A DNA stretch of 64,000 bases from contig JBEBFY010000003.1 in assembly GCA_040081715.1 (NCBI GenBank), forward strand, positions 62,001 to 126,000, read 5' to 3'. The notes beneath the pieces were generated by a model. That model searched no databases and had not been told where the DNA came from. It was given only the letters and a program-made list of their open reading frames with translations. This document shows, piece by piece, positions 49,163 to 58,327 of the stretch. Every line of letters begins with the position of its first letter. The first letter of the stretch is position 1. This DNA is from CANKJK01 sp040081715. GTDB lineage: Bacteria > Acidobacteriota > Vicinamibacteria > Vicinamibacterales > UBA2999. A program made the translations under genes and the position numbers.

Positions 49163-50167
49163 ATGACGCGCACAACCAGGCACGACTGGAGCCTCGCCGA
49201 GATCGAGGCGTTGTATACAGCGCCCTTTGCCGACCTGGTGCTCAACGCCCAGCTCACGCACCGGGCGTGGCATGCGCCCAACGAAGTGCAGGGTTGTGTG
49301 CTGCTCAACATCAAGAGCGGAGGCTGCCCCGAGGACTGTGCGTACTGTCCCCAGTCGGCGCACTATGAGGCCGGGGTATCGCGTGAGTCCATGGTGGACG
49401 TGCCTGACGCCCTGAAGGCGGCGGCCGAGGCTCGTGCACAGGGCGCCACGCGCTTCTGCATGGGCGCCGCCTGGCGGGAGGCGCCGACCTCGGGGCCAGC
49501 CTTTGCCCAGGTGCTCGAGATGGTGCGTGGGGTCCGGGCACTGGGCATGGAGGCGTGCTGCACGCTGGGCATGCTGAACGACCAGCAGGCCGCCGCACTC
49601 GCCGATGCTGGGTTGACAGCCTACAACCATAACCTCGACACCGCGCCGGAGTTCTACGGCTCGATCATCACGACCCGTACCTATCAGGACCGGCTGGATA
49701 CGCTGGCGCGCGTGCGGAAGGCCGGCATCACGGTGTGCTCGGGTGGGATCATCGGGCTGGGGGAGAGCCGCCGGGGGCGCTATGGCCTGCTGCAGCAGCT
49801 TGCGAACCAGACGCCGCACCCCGAGAGCGCGCCCATCAACATGCTGGTGGCGGTGGAAGGGACGCCGCTGGCGGACCGCAAGCCGGAGGAGCCGCTGGAA
49901 CTGGTGCGCATGATCGCGACGGCGCGCCTGCTGATGCCGGGGTCCTATGTGCGGCTGAGCGCCGGACGTCTGGCGCTGTCCGACGAAGCGCAGGCGCTCT
50001 GCTTCCTGGCCGGCGCCAATTCCGTGTTCATGGGCGAGCGGCTGCTCACGACGCCGAATCCTGATGCCGCGGACGATCATCGGCTCTTCGAGCGGCTCGG
50101 CATGCATCTGCGGCCGCGGGGCGCCGAGGCCGCCACCACACCCGTGCCCGCGCATGGGCACTCCTAG
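49163..50167 (+). CDS. bioB: biotin synthase
   Basis: A 334-residue radical-SAM enzyme that inserts sulfur into dethiobiotin. The radical-SAM cluster motif is CPEDCAYCPQS, followed by the conserved CMGAAWR, YNHNLDTAPEFY, CSGGIIGLGES and RLSAGR segments that hold SAM and the second Fe-S cluster. ATG 49163 follows a GGGGGACCGGG ribosome region and gives a standard N-terminus; upstream in-frame codons are rejected. First gene of bioBFDA; overlaps bioF by 14 bases. Confidence 0.97.
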   Translation: MTRTTRHDWSLAEIEALYTAPFADLVLNAQLTHRAWHAPNEVQGCVLLNIKSGGCPEDCAYCPQSAHYEAGVSRESMVDVPDALKAAAEARAQGATRFCMGAAWREAPTSGPAFAQVLEMVRGVRALGMEACCTLGMLNDQQAAALADAGLTAYNHNLDTAPEFYGSIITTRTYQDRLDTLARVRKAGITVCSGGIIGLGESRRGRYGLLQQLANQTPHPESAPINMLVAVEGTPLADRKPEEPLELVRMIATARLLMPGSYVRLSAGRLALSDEAQALCFLAGANSVFMGERLLTTPNPDAADDHRLFERLGMHLRPRGAEAATTPVPAHGHS

Positions 50168-51317
50168 CCGGCTCGACGAGCGTATCGCGGCGCGCCTGGC
50201 CGCCGTTGACGACGAGGGTCTGCGGCGCACGCTGAAGGCGCCCACCGGCATCGACTGTTCGTCGAACGACTACCTCGGGCTGTCGCGCGATCCCCGCGTC
50301 ACCGAACGGCTGATCGCGGGCGTGCGCACCCACGGGGCCGGCAGCACTGGCTCCCGCCTGCTTCGGGGCGAGCGGGAAGCCACGGCGCGTCTGGAGGCCC
50401 GGTTCGCGGCGTTCAAGGGGACGGAGCGGGCCCTCTATTTCTCGAGCGGCTACCTCGCCAACCTGGCGGTGGTCGCGACCTTCGCCGAGCCGGGCGACCT
50501 GATCGTCTCGGACGCCCTCAACCACGCGAGTCTGATCGATGGCATCCGGCTGGCGCCTGCGGAACGGGTCATCCTGCCGCACGCCGATGCCGGCGCTCTC
50601 GAGCGCATCCTGTCCGCCCACCATGGCGATGGTGAGGTGTTCGTGGTCACCGAGTCGCTCTTCAGCATGGATGGCGATGAAGCGCCGCTGGCGGACTATG
50701 CCGGGGTGTGCCGGCGTCACGGTGCCGCGCTCGTGGTGGACGAGGCGCACGCCGTGGGGGTGTACGGCCGGAGGGGCAGCGGCCTTATCGAGGCCTGCGG
50801 CGTGGACGGCGACGTGTGGCTCTCGGTGAACACAGCCGGGAAGGCACTGGGCGTGAGCGGGGCGTTCATCGCCGGCCCGGCCGCGGCAATCGACTACCTG
50901 GTGCAGCGCGCCAGGCCGATGCTGTTTTCGACGGCCGCGCCTCCGGCCCTCGCGGATGCGATCGAGGAGAGCCTGCGGATCGTCGAGCACGAACCCGACC
51001 TGCGCGCTCGCGTGCTGGAGCGGGCGGGGTTTCTCCGGGCGCGGCTGGCCGCGCTGGGCGTGCCGGTTGGGGCAGGCCGGTCGCAGATCCTGCCGGTGAT
51101 GGTGGGGGACAACCGGCGTGCGGTGGCGATGGCGGAGGAGCTCCAGGCGCAGGGCTTCGATGTGCGTGCGGTGCGGCCCCCAACCGTACCGGAGGGCACC
51201 GCCAGGCTGCGTGTATCCGTGAATGCGGGCTTGTCCGAGGCCGTCCTCGACGCCTGCGCGTCCGCATTGGCGACGGCCTGGGAACGGAGCGCAGTGTCAT
51301 GCGTGGCGTCTTCGTAA
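50154..51317 (+). CDS. bioF: 8-amino-7-oxononanoate synthase
   Basis: A 387-residue PLP-dependent alpha-oxoamine synthase that joins pimeloyl thioester with alanine. SSNDYLGLS near the N-terminus, GAGSTGSRLLRG, the DEAHAVGVYG aspartate and the PLP lysine in NTAGKALGVSGAF are visible. Length is typical. It overlaps bioB at the 5' end and bioD at the 3' end (19 bases), so the operon is tightly coupled. Confidence 0.96.
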   Translation: MGTPSRLDERIAARLAAVDDEGLRRTLKAPTGIDCSSNDYLGLSRDPRVTERLIAGVRTHGAGSTGSRLLRGEREATARLEARFAAFKGTERALYFSSGYLANLAVVATFAEPGDLIVSDALNHASLIDGIRLAPAERVILPHADAGALERILSAHHGDGEVFVVTESLFSMDGDEAPLADYAGVCRRHGAALVVDEAHAVGVYGRRGSGLIEACGVDGDVWLSVNTAGKALGVSGAFIAGPAAAIDYLVQRARPMLFSTAAPPALADAIEESLRIVEHEPDLRARVLERAGFLRARLAALGVPVGAGRSQILPVMVGDNRRAVAMAEELQAQGFDVRAVRPPTVPEGTARLRVSVNAGLSEAVLDACASALATAWERSAVSCVASS

Positions 51318-51955
51318 CGGGCACGGATACCGGCGTGGGCAAGACCGTGGTGGCCGCCGCGCTGGTTGCCTGCCTGCGGCGAGATGGTCCGGCCGGCTAC
51401 TGGAAGCCAGTACAGACGGGCGTGGAGCAGGACGACGACACGGCCACCGTGCGCACACTGGCCGGATGCGCGGATGCGGAGGTATGGAACCGCGGCGTGC
51501 GTCTCGAGCGTCCGCTGTCGCCGCATCTGGCGGCACGCCTCGCGGGCCGGGTTCTCAGTGTGGATGCGGTCCTGGCTGACGCACCTGACGACACATCGCG
51601 TACGTGGGTGGTGGAGGGAGCCGGCGGCGTGCTTGTTCCGCTGAATGACACCGAAGCGATGTCCGACCTGATGGTCAGACTGGGCCTGCCGGTCGTGCTC
51701 GTCGCGCGATCGACCCTCGGCACCATCAACCACTCGCTCCTCACGCTTGAGGCGCTCCGGACCCGCGGCCTGACGGTGGCCGGCCTGGTGATGGTGGGGC
51801 CACCCAACGCGGAGAACCGCGCGGCCGTGGCCTCCCGTGGCCATGTGCCGGTGCTCGGTGAGCTGCCGGGGCTGGACCCGCTGAACCGCGAGTCGCTGGC
51901 GGCCTGGGCGGCCATCGGTCTCGATGTGGCGCGACTGCGGGTGATGGCCTCGTGA
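51299..51955 (+). CDS. bioD: dethiobiotin synthetase
   Basis: A 218-residue ATP-dependent enzyme that closes the ureido ring of dethiobiotin. The P-loop is FVTGTDTGVGKTVVAAAL at residues 4-21, the substrate lysine is in YWKPVQTG, and VVEGAGGVLVPL is the third family motif. Some residues differ from E. coli BioD in the C-terminal half, but the core is intact. It begins within the bioF 3' end and overlaps bioA by four bases (GTGA). Confidence 0.95.
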   Translation: MRGVFVTGTDTGVGKTVVAAALVACLRRDGPAGYWKPVQTGVEQDDDTATVRTLAGCADAEVWNRGVRLERPLSPHLAARLAGRVLSVDAVLADAPDDTSRTWVVEGAGGVLVPLNDTEAMSDLMVRLGLPVVLVARSTLGTINHSLLTLEALRTRGLTVAGLVMVGPPNAENRAAVASRGHVPVLGELPGLDPLNRESLAAWAAIGLDVARLRVMAS

Positions 51956-53301
51956 CCGGCGCGAAGGATCTGGTGGAGCGGGACCGGGCCGTCGTGTGGC
52001 ATCCCTACACGCAGGCGCAGACCAGCCCGCCGCCGCTGCCAGTGGTCGCCGCCGAGGGGGCGTACCTCATCACCGCGGATGGCCGGCGGATCTTCGACGG
52101 CGTCTCGTCGTGGTGGGTGAACATCCACGGCCATGCGCACCCGGCGCTCAATGCCGCGCTGGCGCGCCAGGCGGCGACGCTCGAACACGCGATGTTTGGC
52201 GGCGTGACTCACCCGCCGGCCGTGGAGTTGGCCGAACGCCTGGTGGCGATCACGCCGTCGCGGCTGACCCGCGTCTTCTACTCGGACAACGGATCCACGG
52301 CCGTCGAGGTGGCGCTCAAGATGGCGCACCAGTACTGGCGGAACCGCGGTCAGCCCGCCCGCCGCGTGGTGGTGGCCCTCGATCACGCCTTTCACGGCGA
52401 CACGGTCGGCGCGATGTCTGTCAGCGGGCCCTCGGTGTTTACAGCCGCCTTCACGGATCTCCTGTTTCCGGTCGTGCGAGCGGAGGCACCGTACGCCTTC
52501 CGCTGCGGGCGGTGCGCGAACCTAGGCCGCTGCACGCTGGCGTGTGCGGCGAGCCTCGAGTCCGTGCTCCGGGACCACGCAGGGACCGTGTCGGCCGTGC
52601 TGGTGGAGCCCATGCTGCAGGGGGCAGGCGGGATGATTGTCTGGCCGCCGGAGTTCCTGCGTGAGGTGCGGCGGCTGTGCGATGAGCACGGCGTGCTGTT
52701 GATCGCAGACGAAGTCCTCACGGGGTTCGGGCGCACCGGGCGGATGTTCGCGTGCGAGCACGCGGCGGTGGAGCCGGATCTGATGTGCCTGTCAAAGGGC
52801 CTGACGGCGGGGTATCTCCCCATGGGCGCCACGCTGGCGTCGGAGGAGATCCACGACGCATTCCTGAGCGTCGATCGCAGCCGCGCGTTCTTTCATGGAC
52901 ATTCGTACACCGCCAACCCGTTGGCGTGCGCCGTGGCGCTCGCCAGTCTGGATCTGTTTCGCGATGAGCCGGTGCTGGAGCGCGTCGGCGCCATCGGACG
53001 TGGCTTGGCGCGCGGCCTTTCGGCACTGAAGGATCTGCCGTGCGTCGGGGAGACGCGAAGCATCGGCGGGGTCGGCGTGGTGGAGCTGGTGTCAGACAAG
53101 GCCACGCGGTCGGCAGGCGGGTATCTGGATGCCGTCGGTCCGTCCCTGTCGGCGGCGTTCCTCGACCGCGGGCTGCTGCTCCGGCCGCTCGGGAATGTCC
53201 TCTACGTGATGCCGCCGTACGTCACCACGGAGGACGAAGTGGACTGGGTGATGCGCGAGGTGCGGGACGTGCTGTCCGACATTGAGGCGCTGCGGGCCTG
53301 A
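51952..53301 (+). CDS. bioA: DAPA aminotransferase
   Basis: Adenosylmethionine-8-amino-7-oxononanoate transaminase, 449 residues, a class III PLP enzyme that uses SAM as amino donor. WHPYTQAQTSPP and SSWWVNIHGHAHP are the BioA substrate-binding signatures; the PLP aspartate is in LLIADEVLTGFGRTG and the lysine in LMCLSKGLTAGYLP. A Cys-rich insert (CGRCANLGRCTLAC, about residues 182-195) is unusual relative to E. coli BioA. GTG start overlapping bioD. Confidence 0.96.
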   Translation: MTGAKDLVERDRAVVWHPYTQAQTSPPPLPVVAAEGAYLITADGRRIFDGVSSWWVNIHGHAHPALNAALARQAATLEHAMFGGVTHPPAVELAERLVAITPSRLTRVFYSDNGSTAVEVALKMAHQYWRNRGQPARRVVVALDHAFHGDTVGAMSVSGPSVFTAAFTDLLFPVVRAEAPYAFRCGRCANLGRCTLACAASLESVLRDHAGTVSAVLVEPMLQGAGGMIVWPPEFLREVRRLCDEHGVLLIADEVLTGFGRTGRMFACEHAAVEPDLMCLSKGLTAGYLPMGATLASEEIHDAFLSVDRSRAFFHGHSYTANPLACAVALASLDLFRDEPVLERVGAIGRGLARGLSALKDLPCVGETRSIGGVGVVELVSDKATRSAGGYLDAVGPSLSAAFLDRGLLLRPLGNVLYVMPPYVTTEDEVDWVMREVRDVLSDIEALRA

Positions 53302-53324
53302 GCGCCGCGGCAAGGGGAACAGCG

Positions 53325-53924
53325 ATGAGGCAGATGAACATGCTGCGCGTGATTGCGGTGCTGGGCGGACTGTCGTCGATGACGCTCCATGGCCAGACGC
53401 CGGCGTCGATCACGGTGGAAAGTCCGTCCATGCAGGACGGGCAGGCCATGCCGGCGGAGTACACCGCGGATGGCCGAAACATCTCACCCGGCCTAAAGTG
53501 GCGGGGCGTGCCCGCCGCGGCGAGAGAACTCGCCATCATCGTGACCAACGAGGATCACGTATGGGCCGTGCCGTCACCGGTGCCGTTCATGCAGTGGGTG
53601 GTCTACGGCGTCAGGCCCACGGTCAGCGAGCTGGCCGAGGGCATGCCGACGATGGAGATCCTGTCCGCGCCGGCGGATCTGGCCGGGGCCTTCCAGGCCC
53701 ACACAGCCTTTGATGTCACGGGCTATCGGGGCCCGCAGCCCCCGGTGGGGCAGACCCACCGCTATCGCTTTCGGGTGGTCGCGCTCGGCACGACCATCGA
53801 CCTGCCGCCCGGCGCACCCGCCAGCGACGTGTGGAAGGCGATCCAGGGGCACATCATCGGGGACGGGTCGCTGCTGGTGCCCTATGCCCGGGTGCCGAAG
53901 CCCGCCAGGAAGCCGGTCGTCTAG
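53325..53924 (+). CDS. YbhB/YbcL-type PEBP protein, secreted
   Basis: A 199-residue phosphatidylethanolamine-binding-like protein with a signal peptide (cleavage near LHGQ). The ligand-pocket motifs of the Raf-kinase-inhibitor-like family appear as YTADGRNISPGLKW, VPFMQWVVYGV (replacing the common DPDAPxGxFxHWV) and GYRGPQPPVGQTHRYRF. Loss of the DPDAP motif and the insert around EDHVWAVPSPV are noted. It lies 23 bases after bioA with an AAGGGG ribosome site. Role unknown. Confidence 0.88.
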   Translation: MRQMNMLRVIAVLGGLSSMTLHGQTPASITVESPSMQDGQAMPAEYTADGRNISPGLKWRGVPAAARELAIIVTNEDHVWAVPSPVPFMQWVVYGVRPTVSELAEGMPTMEILSAPADLAGAFQAHTAFDVTGYRGPQPPVGQTHRYRFRVVALGTTIDLPPGAPASDVWKAIQGHIIGDGSLLVPYARVPKPARKPVV

Positions 53925-53947
53925 CTGTGACCGCTGGCTGCGCACGT

Positions 53948-54034
53948 TGGTGGCCCCGCTGGGGGTCGAACCCAGACGACCGTGAGGTCAACGGATTTTA
54001 AGTCCGCAGCGTCTACCAGTTCCGCCACAGGGCC
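53948..54034 (-). tRNA. tRNA-Leu (UAA)
   Basis: A complete class II tRNA on the minus strand. The acceptor stem GGCCCTG pairs with CGGGGCC, followed by discriminator A and an encoded CCA (53948-53950). The anticodon arm GCGGA-CTTAAAA-TCCGT gives anticodon UAA, for leucine codon UUA. The variable arm (TGACCTCACGGTCG region) is long, as expected for tRNA-Leu, and the T-arm is CTGGG-TTCGACC-CCCAG. UUA is a rare codon in a genome this GC-rich. Confidence 0.96.
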
Positions 54035-54068
54035 GCAGGTGGGCACTCTAACATTTCGCTAGCGCCCT

Positions 54069-56696
54069 TCAGAGCCCTGCTGTCCGCTGGTCCAGCCACG
54101 TCGTGAGCGCGGCCTGCTGGCGCTGCTGCACGGCCACGCAGGTCTCCACGCGCTCGAGCGCCCTCTGGAGTGCGCGGGCGGCCGGTGGCACGGGGTGGCT
54201 CTCGAAGAAGCGGCGCACCTCGGCGGCCTCAGCCGCGGAGCAGAACAATCCCACTGCCGCCACCACGCCGGGCAGACCCTGGAAGGTGTCGAGCCTGGCG
54301 GTCAGCGCGTCCCAGTTGGTGGTGATGAACCTCCACGCGGCCGGCCGAAGGTCGCTCCGGCCCATGGCGCCAAATACCGGGCGCGTCACATCCTGGGACC
54401 GGATCTCGCCGGAGAGCGTCAGCGCCAGCGTGCGTTCCATCAGCGACTGGCCGGGAAACGCGCTCAGTGCACCGAGGTAGCGGTAGTACTCCTCGGGCTC
54501 CGAGGAGACGGACCGCATCCGTGACAGGTAGGTGTCGTAGAGCACCGCATCGCCAGTCTGCGCGTTGAGGTTGAGCACGGTCCGCACGAGCGTGCCTGGC
54601 AGGGCCGAGCGGTCGTCGAAGTATCGAGCGGCCAGCGTCTTGACCTCGGCGGCGACGGCAGCATCACCGCCCGTGATGCCGACCAGTCCGATGAGCGTGG
54701 CGCGGCGGCTGTGCAATTCGTCGGAGTCACCCGGCTTCGGGGTGACGCCGATGGCTGCGAGTGACTGGCTGAACCGCGCCCGAATCCACGCGCTGAGGCG
54801 CGCGCGGTCGGAGGGTGTGGCGATGTCGTTGAGGATGTAGCCGAGGCGTCCCGCGATCTCGTCGACGACGGCCTCGGATGTGTCGCCGGCCATGGCGCCG
54901 GCGACGTCAAGGTAGGTCCCGATGTCGTACTTGCCTGCGCGCGCCATCCACCAGGCATCGCCAGCGAGCCGAAGGCGATCCACTTCGGCAAGGCTGGGCA
55001 GGTGACGGCCGGCCAGGTCGCGCACGTGCGCAGGGGTGTACTCCGTCAGGAAGTAGCCGGTGGCGTCGGGGTTGACGAGCACTGGGGTGCCGCAGCCGGG
55101 AAGCGTGATCGTGTCTGTCGCGGCAGACATCACCCGGCAGACGCTGGCGCCGCCCGTCGCGGGCCGTGCGCAGACCGGCATGGTCCAGGCCTGGGGCAGC
55201 GGTGCTGGGGCACCTGGAGCCCCGACGAAGCGGCTCTGCCTGAGCGACAGCCTCGTCCTGCCGCCTTGACAGGCGCTGGTCACGGATACCAGCGGGGCAC
55301 CGACCTGCGTGACGAAGCTCGACAGGATCTGGTCCACAGGCTTGCCGGTGACGCGCGTCATCTCGCGCCAGAAGTCCTCGCCGGCGGCGTTCCTGAACGC
55401 GAAGCGGTTCAGGTAGCTGCTGACACCTTTCCTGAACGGTTCCTTGCCGGTGTAGTGCTCGACCATGCGCAGTACCGCGGCCGTCTTCTCGTACGTGATT
55501 CCGTCGAAGACTTCGTTAATCTCGTCAGGCGTGTCCACCTTCATCCGGATGGCACGCGTGGACTGCTGGGAATCGGTGGCGAGCGCGCCGCCGGTGTTGA
55601 CCGCGTCGTCCACCTCGATCTTCCAGTCAGGCTTCCACTGCGAGATGGGCTTGCTCTCCGCCCAGGTGGCAAAGCCCTCGTTGAGCCAGATGTCGTTCCA
55701 CCACTGCATGGTGACCAGGTCACCGAACCACTGGTGCGCCAGTTCGTGCGCGATCGTGGAGGCGATGGTCTTGCGCGTGTTGATCGAGGCCCGGTCCCCG
55801 TCGGCCAGCAGCACCGACTCGCGAAACGTGATGGCCCCGGCGTTCTCCATGGCACCGGCCGAGAAGTCCGGGATGCCGATGATGTCGAGCTTGCCGAAGG
55901 GATAGCGGACGCCGAAGTACTCCGTGAGCAGCCGCAGTTGCGCCTCGGTGGATTCGAGGGCGAACGCGGTCAAGGGTAGCTTGTCGGGTGTCGCGCACAC
56001 GCGAATCGGGATGTCGCCCGACGCGCCGGACCGGCACGCGAAGTTGCCTACGAGCAGGGCCACCAGGTACGAGGACATCTTCGGCGTGCGGGCAAAGGTC
56101 ACCGTGTGGGTGCCGGGATCTGGCCCAGCCAGGTCCGAGACGATCGCGCCATTCGAGATGGCCATGTTGTTGGTGGGTGCGGTGACGGACACGTCAAATG
56201 TAGCCTTGAAGGCGGGCTCGTCGAATCCGGGAAACATCCGCCGTGCGTCGGTGGCCTCCAGTTGTGTGACGGCGTACTTCCTGCCGTTGGCCGTGCTCAG
56301 GTAGAAGCCGCGGAGCTGGTTGTTCAGGATGCCGGTGAAGCGGATGTCGATGACGGCCTGGCCGGACGGGATGGCCTCGGGGAAGGTGAGTGTGGCTGTC
56401 TCGGCTTTCACGTCGAACGACACGCGCGCTGTCTGCGTCCGCCCACGGGCCGTCACGGAGGCCGCATCGAAGGTCAGCTCGGCGGCGTGCAGTGTCAGGG
56501 AGGTGGTTCGACGCGTGGTGGTGACCTCGATGTGCGCGGTGCCGCGGAACGTGTCGGTGGCAAAGTCTGGCGCGAACCAGAGCGCGTAGTGCCGAGGAGA
56601 AACCGAGGGGGGCAGCCGCTGCGCCGTGAGAGAGACGGTCAGAGCGGCCAGGATGAGAATGACGGCCAGTGCGGCTCGTCGCGGTGGACGTCGCAT
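54069..56696 (-). CDS. M1-family zinc aminopeptidase
   Basis: An 875-residue secreted aminopeptidase-N-like enzyme with a signal peptide (to about TAQ, residue 25). The exopeptidase motif GAMENAG and the zinc motif HELAHQWFGDLVTMQWWNDIWLNEGFA are intact, preceded by the N-terminal beta-saddle (LPPSVSPRHYALWFAPDF) and followed by a long C-terminal helical ERAP1-like domain. It removes N-terminal residues from peptides in the periplasm or outside the cell. Start ATG 56696; upstream in-frame codons have no signal peptide. Confidence 0.94.
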   Translation of the reverse strand: MRRPPRRAALAVILILAALTVSLTAQRLPPSVSPRHYALWFAPDFATDTFRGTAHIEVTTTRRTTSLTLHAAELTFDAASVTARGRTQTARVSFDVKAETATLTFPEAIPSGQAVIDIRFTGILNNQLRGFYLSTANGRKYAVTQLEATDARRMFPGFDEPAFKATFDVSVTAPTNNMAISNGAIVSDLAGPDPGTHTVTFARTPKMSSYLVALLVGNFACRSGASGDIPIRVCATPDKLPLTAFALESTEAQLRLLTEYFGVRYPFGKLDIIGIPDFSAGAMENAGAITFRESVLLADGDRASINTRKTIASTIAHELAHQWFGDLVTMQWWNDIWLNEGFATWAESKPISQWKPDWKIEVDDAVNTGGALATDSQQSTRAIRMKVDTPDEINEVFDGITYEKTAAVLRMVEHYTGKEPFRKGVSSYLNRFAFRNAAGEDFWREMTRVTGKPVDQILSSFVTQVGAPLVSVTSACQGGRTRLSLRQSRFVGAPGAPAPLPQAWTMPVCARPATGGASVCRVMSAATDTITLPGCGTPVLVNPDATGYFLTEYTPAHVRDLAGRHLPSLAEVDRLRLAGDAWWMARAGKYDIGTYLDVAGAMAGDTSEAVVDEIAGRLGYILNDIATPSDRARLSAWIRARFSQSLAAIGVTPKPGDSDELHSRRATLIGLVGITGGDAAVAAEVKTLAARYFDDRSALPGTLVRTVLNLNAQTGDAVLYDTYLSRMRSVSSEPEEYYRYLGALSAFPGQSLMERTLALTLSGEIRSQDVTRPVFGAMGRSDLRPAAWRFITTNWDALTARLDTFQGLPGVVAAVGLFCSAAEAAEVRRFFESHPVPPAARALQRALERVETCVAVQQRQQAALTTWLDQRTAGL

Positions 56697-56763
56697 GGAC
56701 ACACGGTAGCAGACCGGAGGCGCGGGAGATCCGTGTGATGATCTCCTTCTTGGAGGACTGGCA

Positions 56764-57450
56764 ATGACAAAGGCAGCGTGGGCGTGCGGCGTCGGTGTGC
56801 TGGGGTTGATTGGGTGCGGAGGTGCGCCGGAGACGGCCGTTGGCGAGAGCGGATCCGCAGTGGCTACACAGGGTAGGGCACCGGCGGCTGCGCAACGATC
56901 GGAGCCGGCGAAGCCGGCGGCTCCGGCCCAGGTCGCCATCCCTGCGGGCACGGCCCTGGCCGTGGCCCTCGGAGACGCACTGTCGACGGAGACGGCGGCC
57001 GCCGGTGACGCCGTAACCGGCACGGTGTCTCAGGCCGTGCGCGTGGATGGCCAGGTCGTGGTGCCCGTCGGATCGGTGGTGTCGGGAACGGTGACCGGGG
57101 CGGAGCGGGCCGGGCGCGTCAAGGGTGTGGCGCGGCTGGTGCTGTCCTTCACGTCCGTGACTGTTGCCGGGACGCGCTACACGATTGCCGCGGAACCGGT
57201 GGTACGTGAGGGCGAGGAGACCAAGGGCGAGGATGCGAAGAAGGTCGGCATCGGTGCCGGTGCGGGGGCCGTTGTCGGTGCGATTCTCGGCGGGAAGGGT
57301 GGCGCCGCCAAGGGCGCTGCAGTCGGTGCCGCTGGCGGCACGGGCGTGGTGCTTGCCACCCGGGGCAGGGAGCTCGAACTCGCGACGGGGGCCGCGCTCA
57401 CTGTGACGCTGTCGGCCCCGGTGACCATGACGCTGCGCGCCGGCGCGTAG
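56764..57450 (+). CDS. glycine-zipper lipoprotein of unknown function
   Basis: A 228-residue lipoprotein with lipobox GLIGCG. An Ala/Pro/Gln-rich linker leads to a beta-strand domain (about residues 60-140: IPAGTALAVALGDALSTE, VVPVGSVVSGTVTGAERAGR, RLVLSFTSVTVAG), like the polysaccharide/TrbI-style beta domains with LGTxL beginnings. A glycine-zipper segment (GIGAGAGAVVGAILGGKGGAAKGAAVGAAGGTG, about 157-190 in overlapping pieces) follows, then two strands. The start has a TTGGAGG ribosome site. Divergent from the M1 peptidase. Confidence 0.8.
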   Translation: MTKAAWACGVGVLGLIGCGGAPETAVGESGSAVATQGRAPAAAQRSEPAKPAAPAQVAIPAGTALAVALGDALSTETAAAGDAVTGTVSQAVRVDGQVVVPVGSVVSGTVTGAERAGRVKGVARLVLSFTSVTVAGTRYTIAAEPVVREGEETKGEDAKKVGIGAGAGAVVGAILGGKGGAAKGAAVGAAGGTGVVLATRGRELELATGAALTVTLSAPVTMTLRAGA

Positions 57451-57454
57451 GCGA

Positions 57455-58327
57455 TTACTCGGCCGCGGGCGGGTCGAGCGTGGCGGCGATGGCGGTGACG
57501 ACGTGTGCCGCCTCGTCGCGCGAGGTGAGGAAGCGTCCAGGCACGTGGCCTGCCGTGGAGACGCGTTCTACGCGGACCGACGGTGGGAGCGCCGCCGCCG
57601 ACGCCATGGCCACGGTGGCGGACCAGGCATCAATCTCACGGGACGCCCGGGTCAGGTGGTCCGGGCGGAACAGGAAGGCGCGCATCGCGCCGCCGGACGT
57701 GCCCGGCAGTCCGTCAACAGTGGACGCGAGTTGCCCCGTGAGCCTCAGAACACCGGTTCGCGCGAGCCAGGGGGCCCACCGCATGGTGCGCGTCAGGGCG
57801 GGTACGCTCCCGCCGTCTTCAGCCCCGGCCAGGGGTTCGTCGATGAGCACCGCCGTCGATACCTCAGCCGGGTACCGTTCGGCGTACAGCCGAACATAGG
57901 CGGCGCCCAGCGAGTGCCCCGCCATCACGACAGGCGTGGCGACTGTGGCTGCCCGCAGCAACGTGTGCAGCTCCTCGGTGACCAGGCGCGGGTCAAACGC
58001 CAGTCCGCTGGCCTCGCTCCAGCCCAGGCCTGAGCGGTCATACGCGCAGACGCGCGTCCGGGCCGCCAGGCCCGGCTGCACATGGCCCCACGCGGCCGAG
58101 TTGCCGCCTTCCGGCGCTTCGAGCACGACGACCGGCAGGCCGTCGCCGATGCACGTCAGGTGCAGTTGATGGTCCCCTACGCTGATGTGGGCACCCGGCG
58201 CAGGATAGTCGCGGCGTTCGAGTGCTGTGGCCACGCCCTGATAGGTGGTGCCGGCGGCCAGTGCCACGCCGGCTACCGCCACGACGATCTTGACCGCGCG
58301 GCGCACGGCCGTTCGCATCGGTGTCAT
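57455..58327 (-). CDS. alpha/beta hydrolase
   Basis: A 290-residue hydrolase with an N-terminal membrane anchor (about residues 10-30). The nucleophile elbow GHSLGAAYVRLYAERYP gives Ser in GHSLG; an oxyanion-type segment LEAPEGGNSAAWGHVQP and CAYDRSGLGWSEAS precede it; a late His (STAGHVPGRF) completes a probable triad. It overlaps the sigma-54 regulator gene by four bases (ATGA), so it may be part of the same regulated unit. Substrate unknown. Confidence 0.87.
   Translation of the reverse strand: MTPMRTAVRRAVKIVVAVAGVALAAGTTYQGVATALERRDYPAPGAHISVGDHQLHLTCIGDGLPVVVLEAPEGGNSAAWGHVQPGLAARTRVCAYDRSGLGWSEASGLAFDPRLVTEELHTLLRAATVATPVVMAGHSLGAAYVRLYAERYPAEVSTAVLIDEPLAGAEDGGSVPALTRTMRWAPWLARTGVLRLTGQLASTVDGLPGTSGGAMRAFLFRPDHLTRASREIDAWSATVAMASAAALPPSVRVERVSTAGHVPGRFLTSRDEAAHVVTAIAATLDPPAAE

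Noticed and set aside
54069..57023. Longer form of the M1 peptidase with 109 extra N-terminal residues
   Set aside because: The extension runs antisense into the glycine-zipper lipoprotein, and the signal peptide only starts at 56696.
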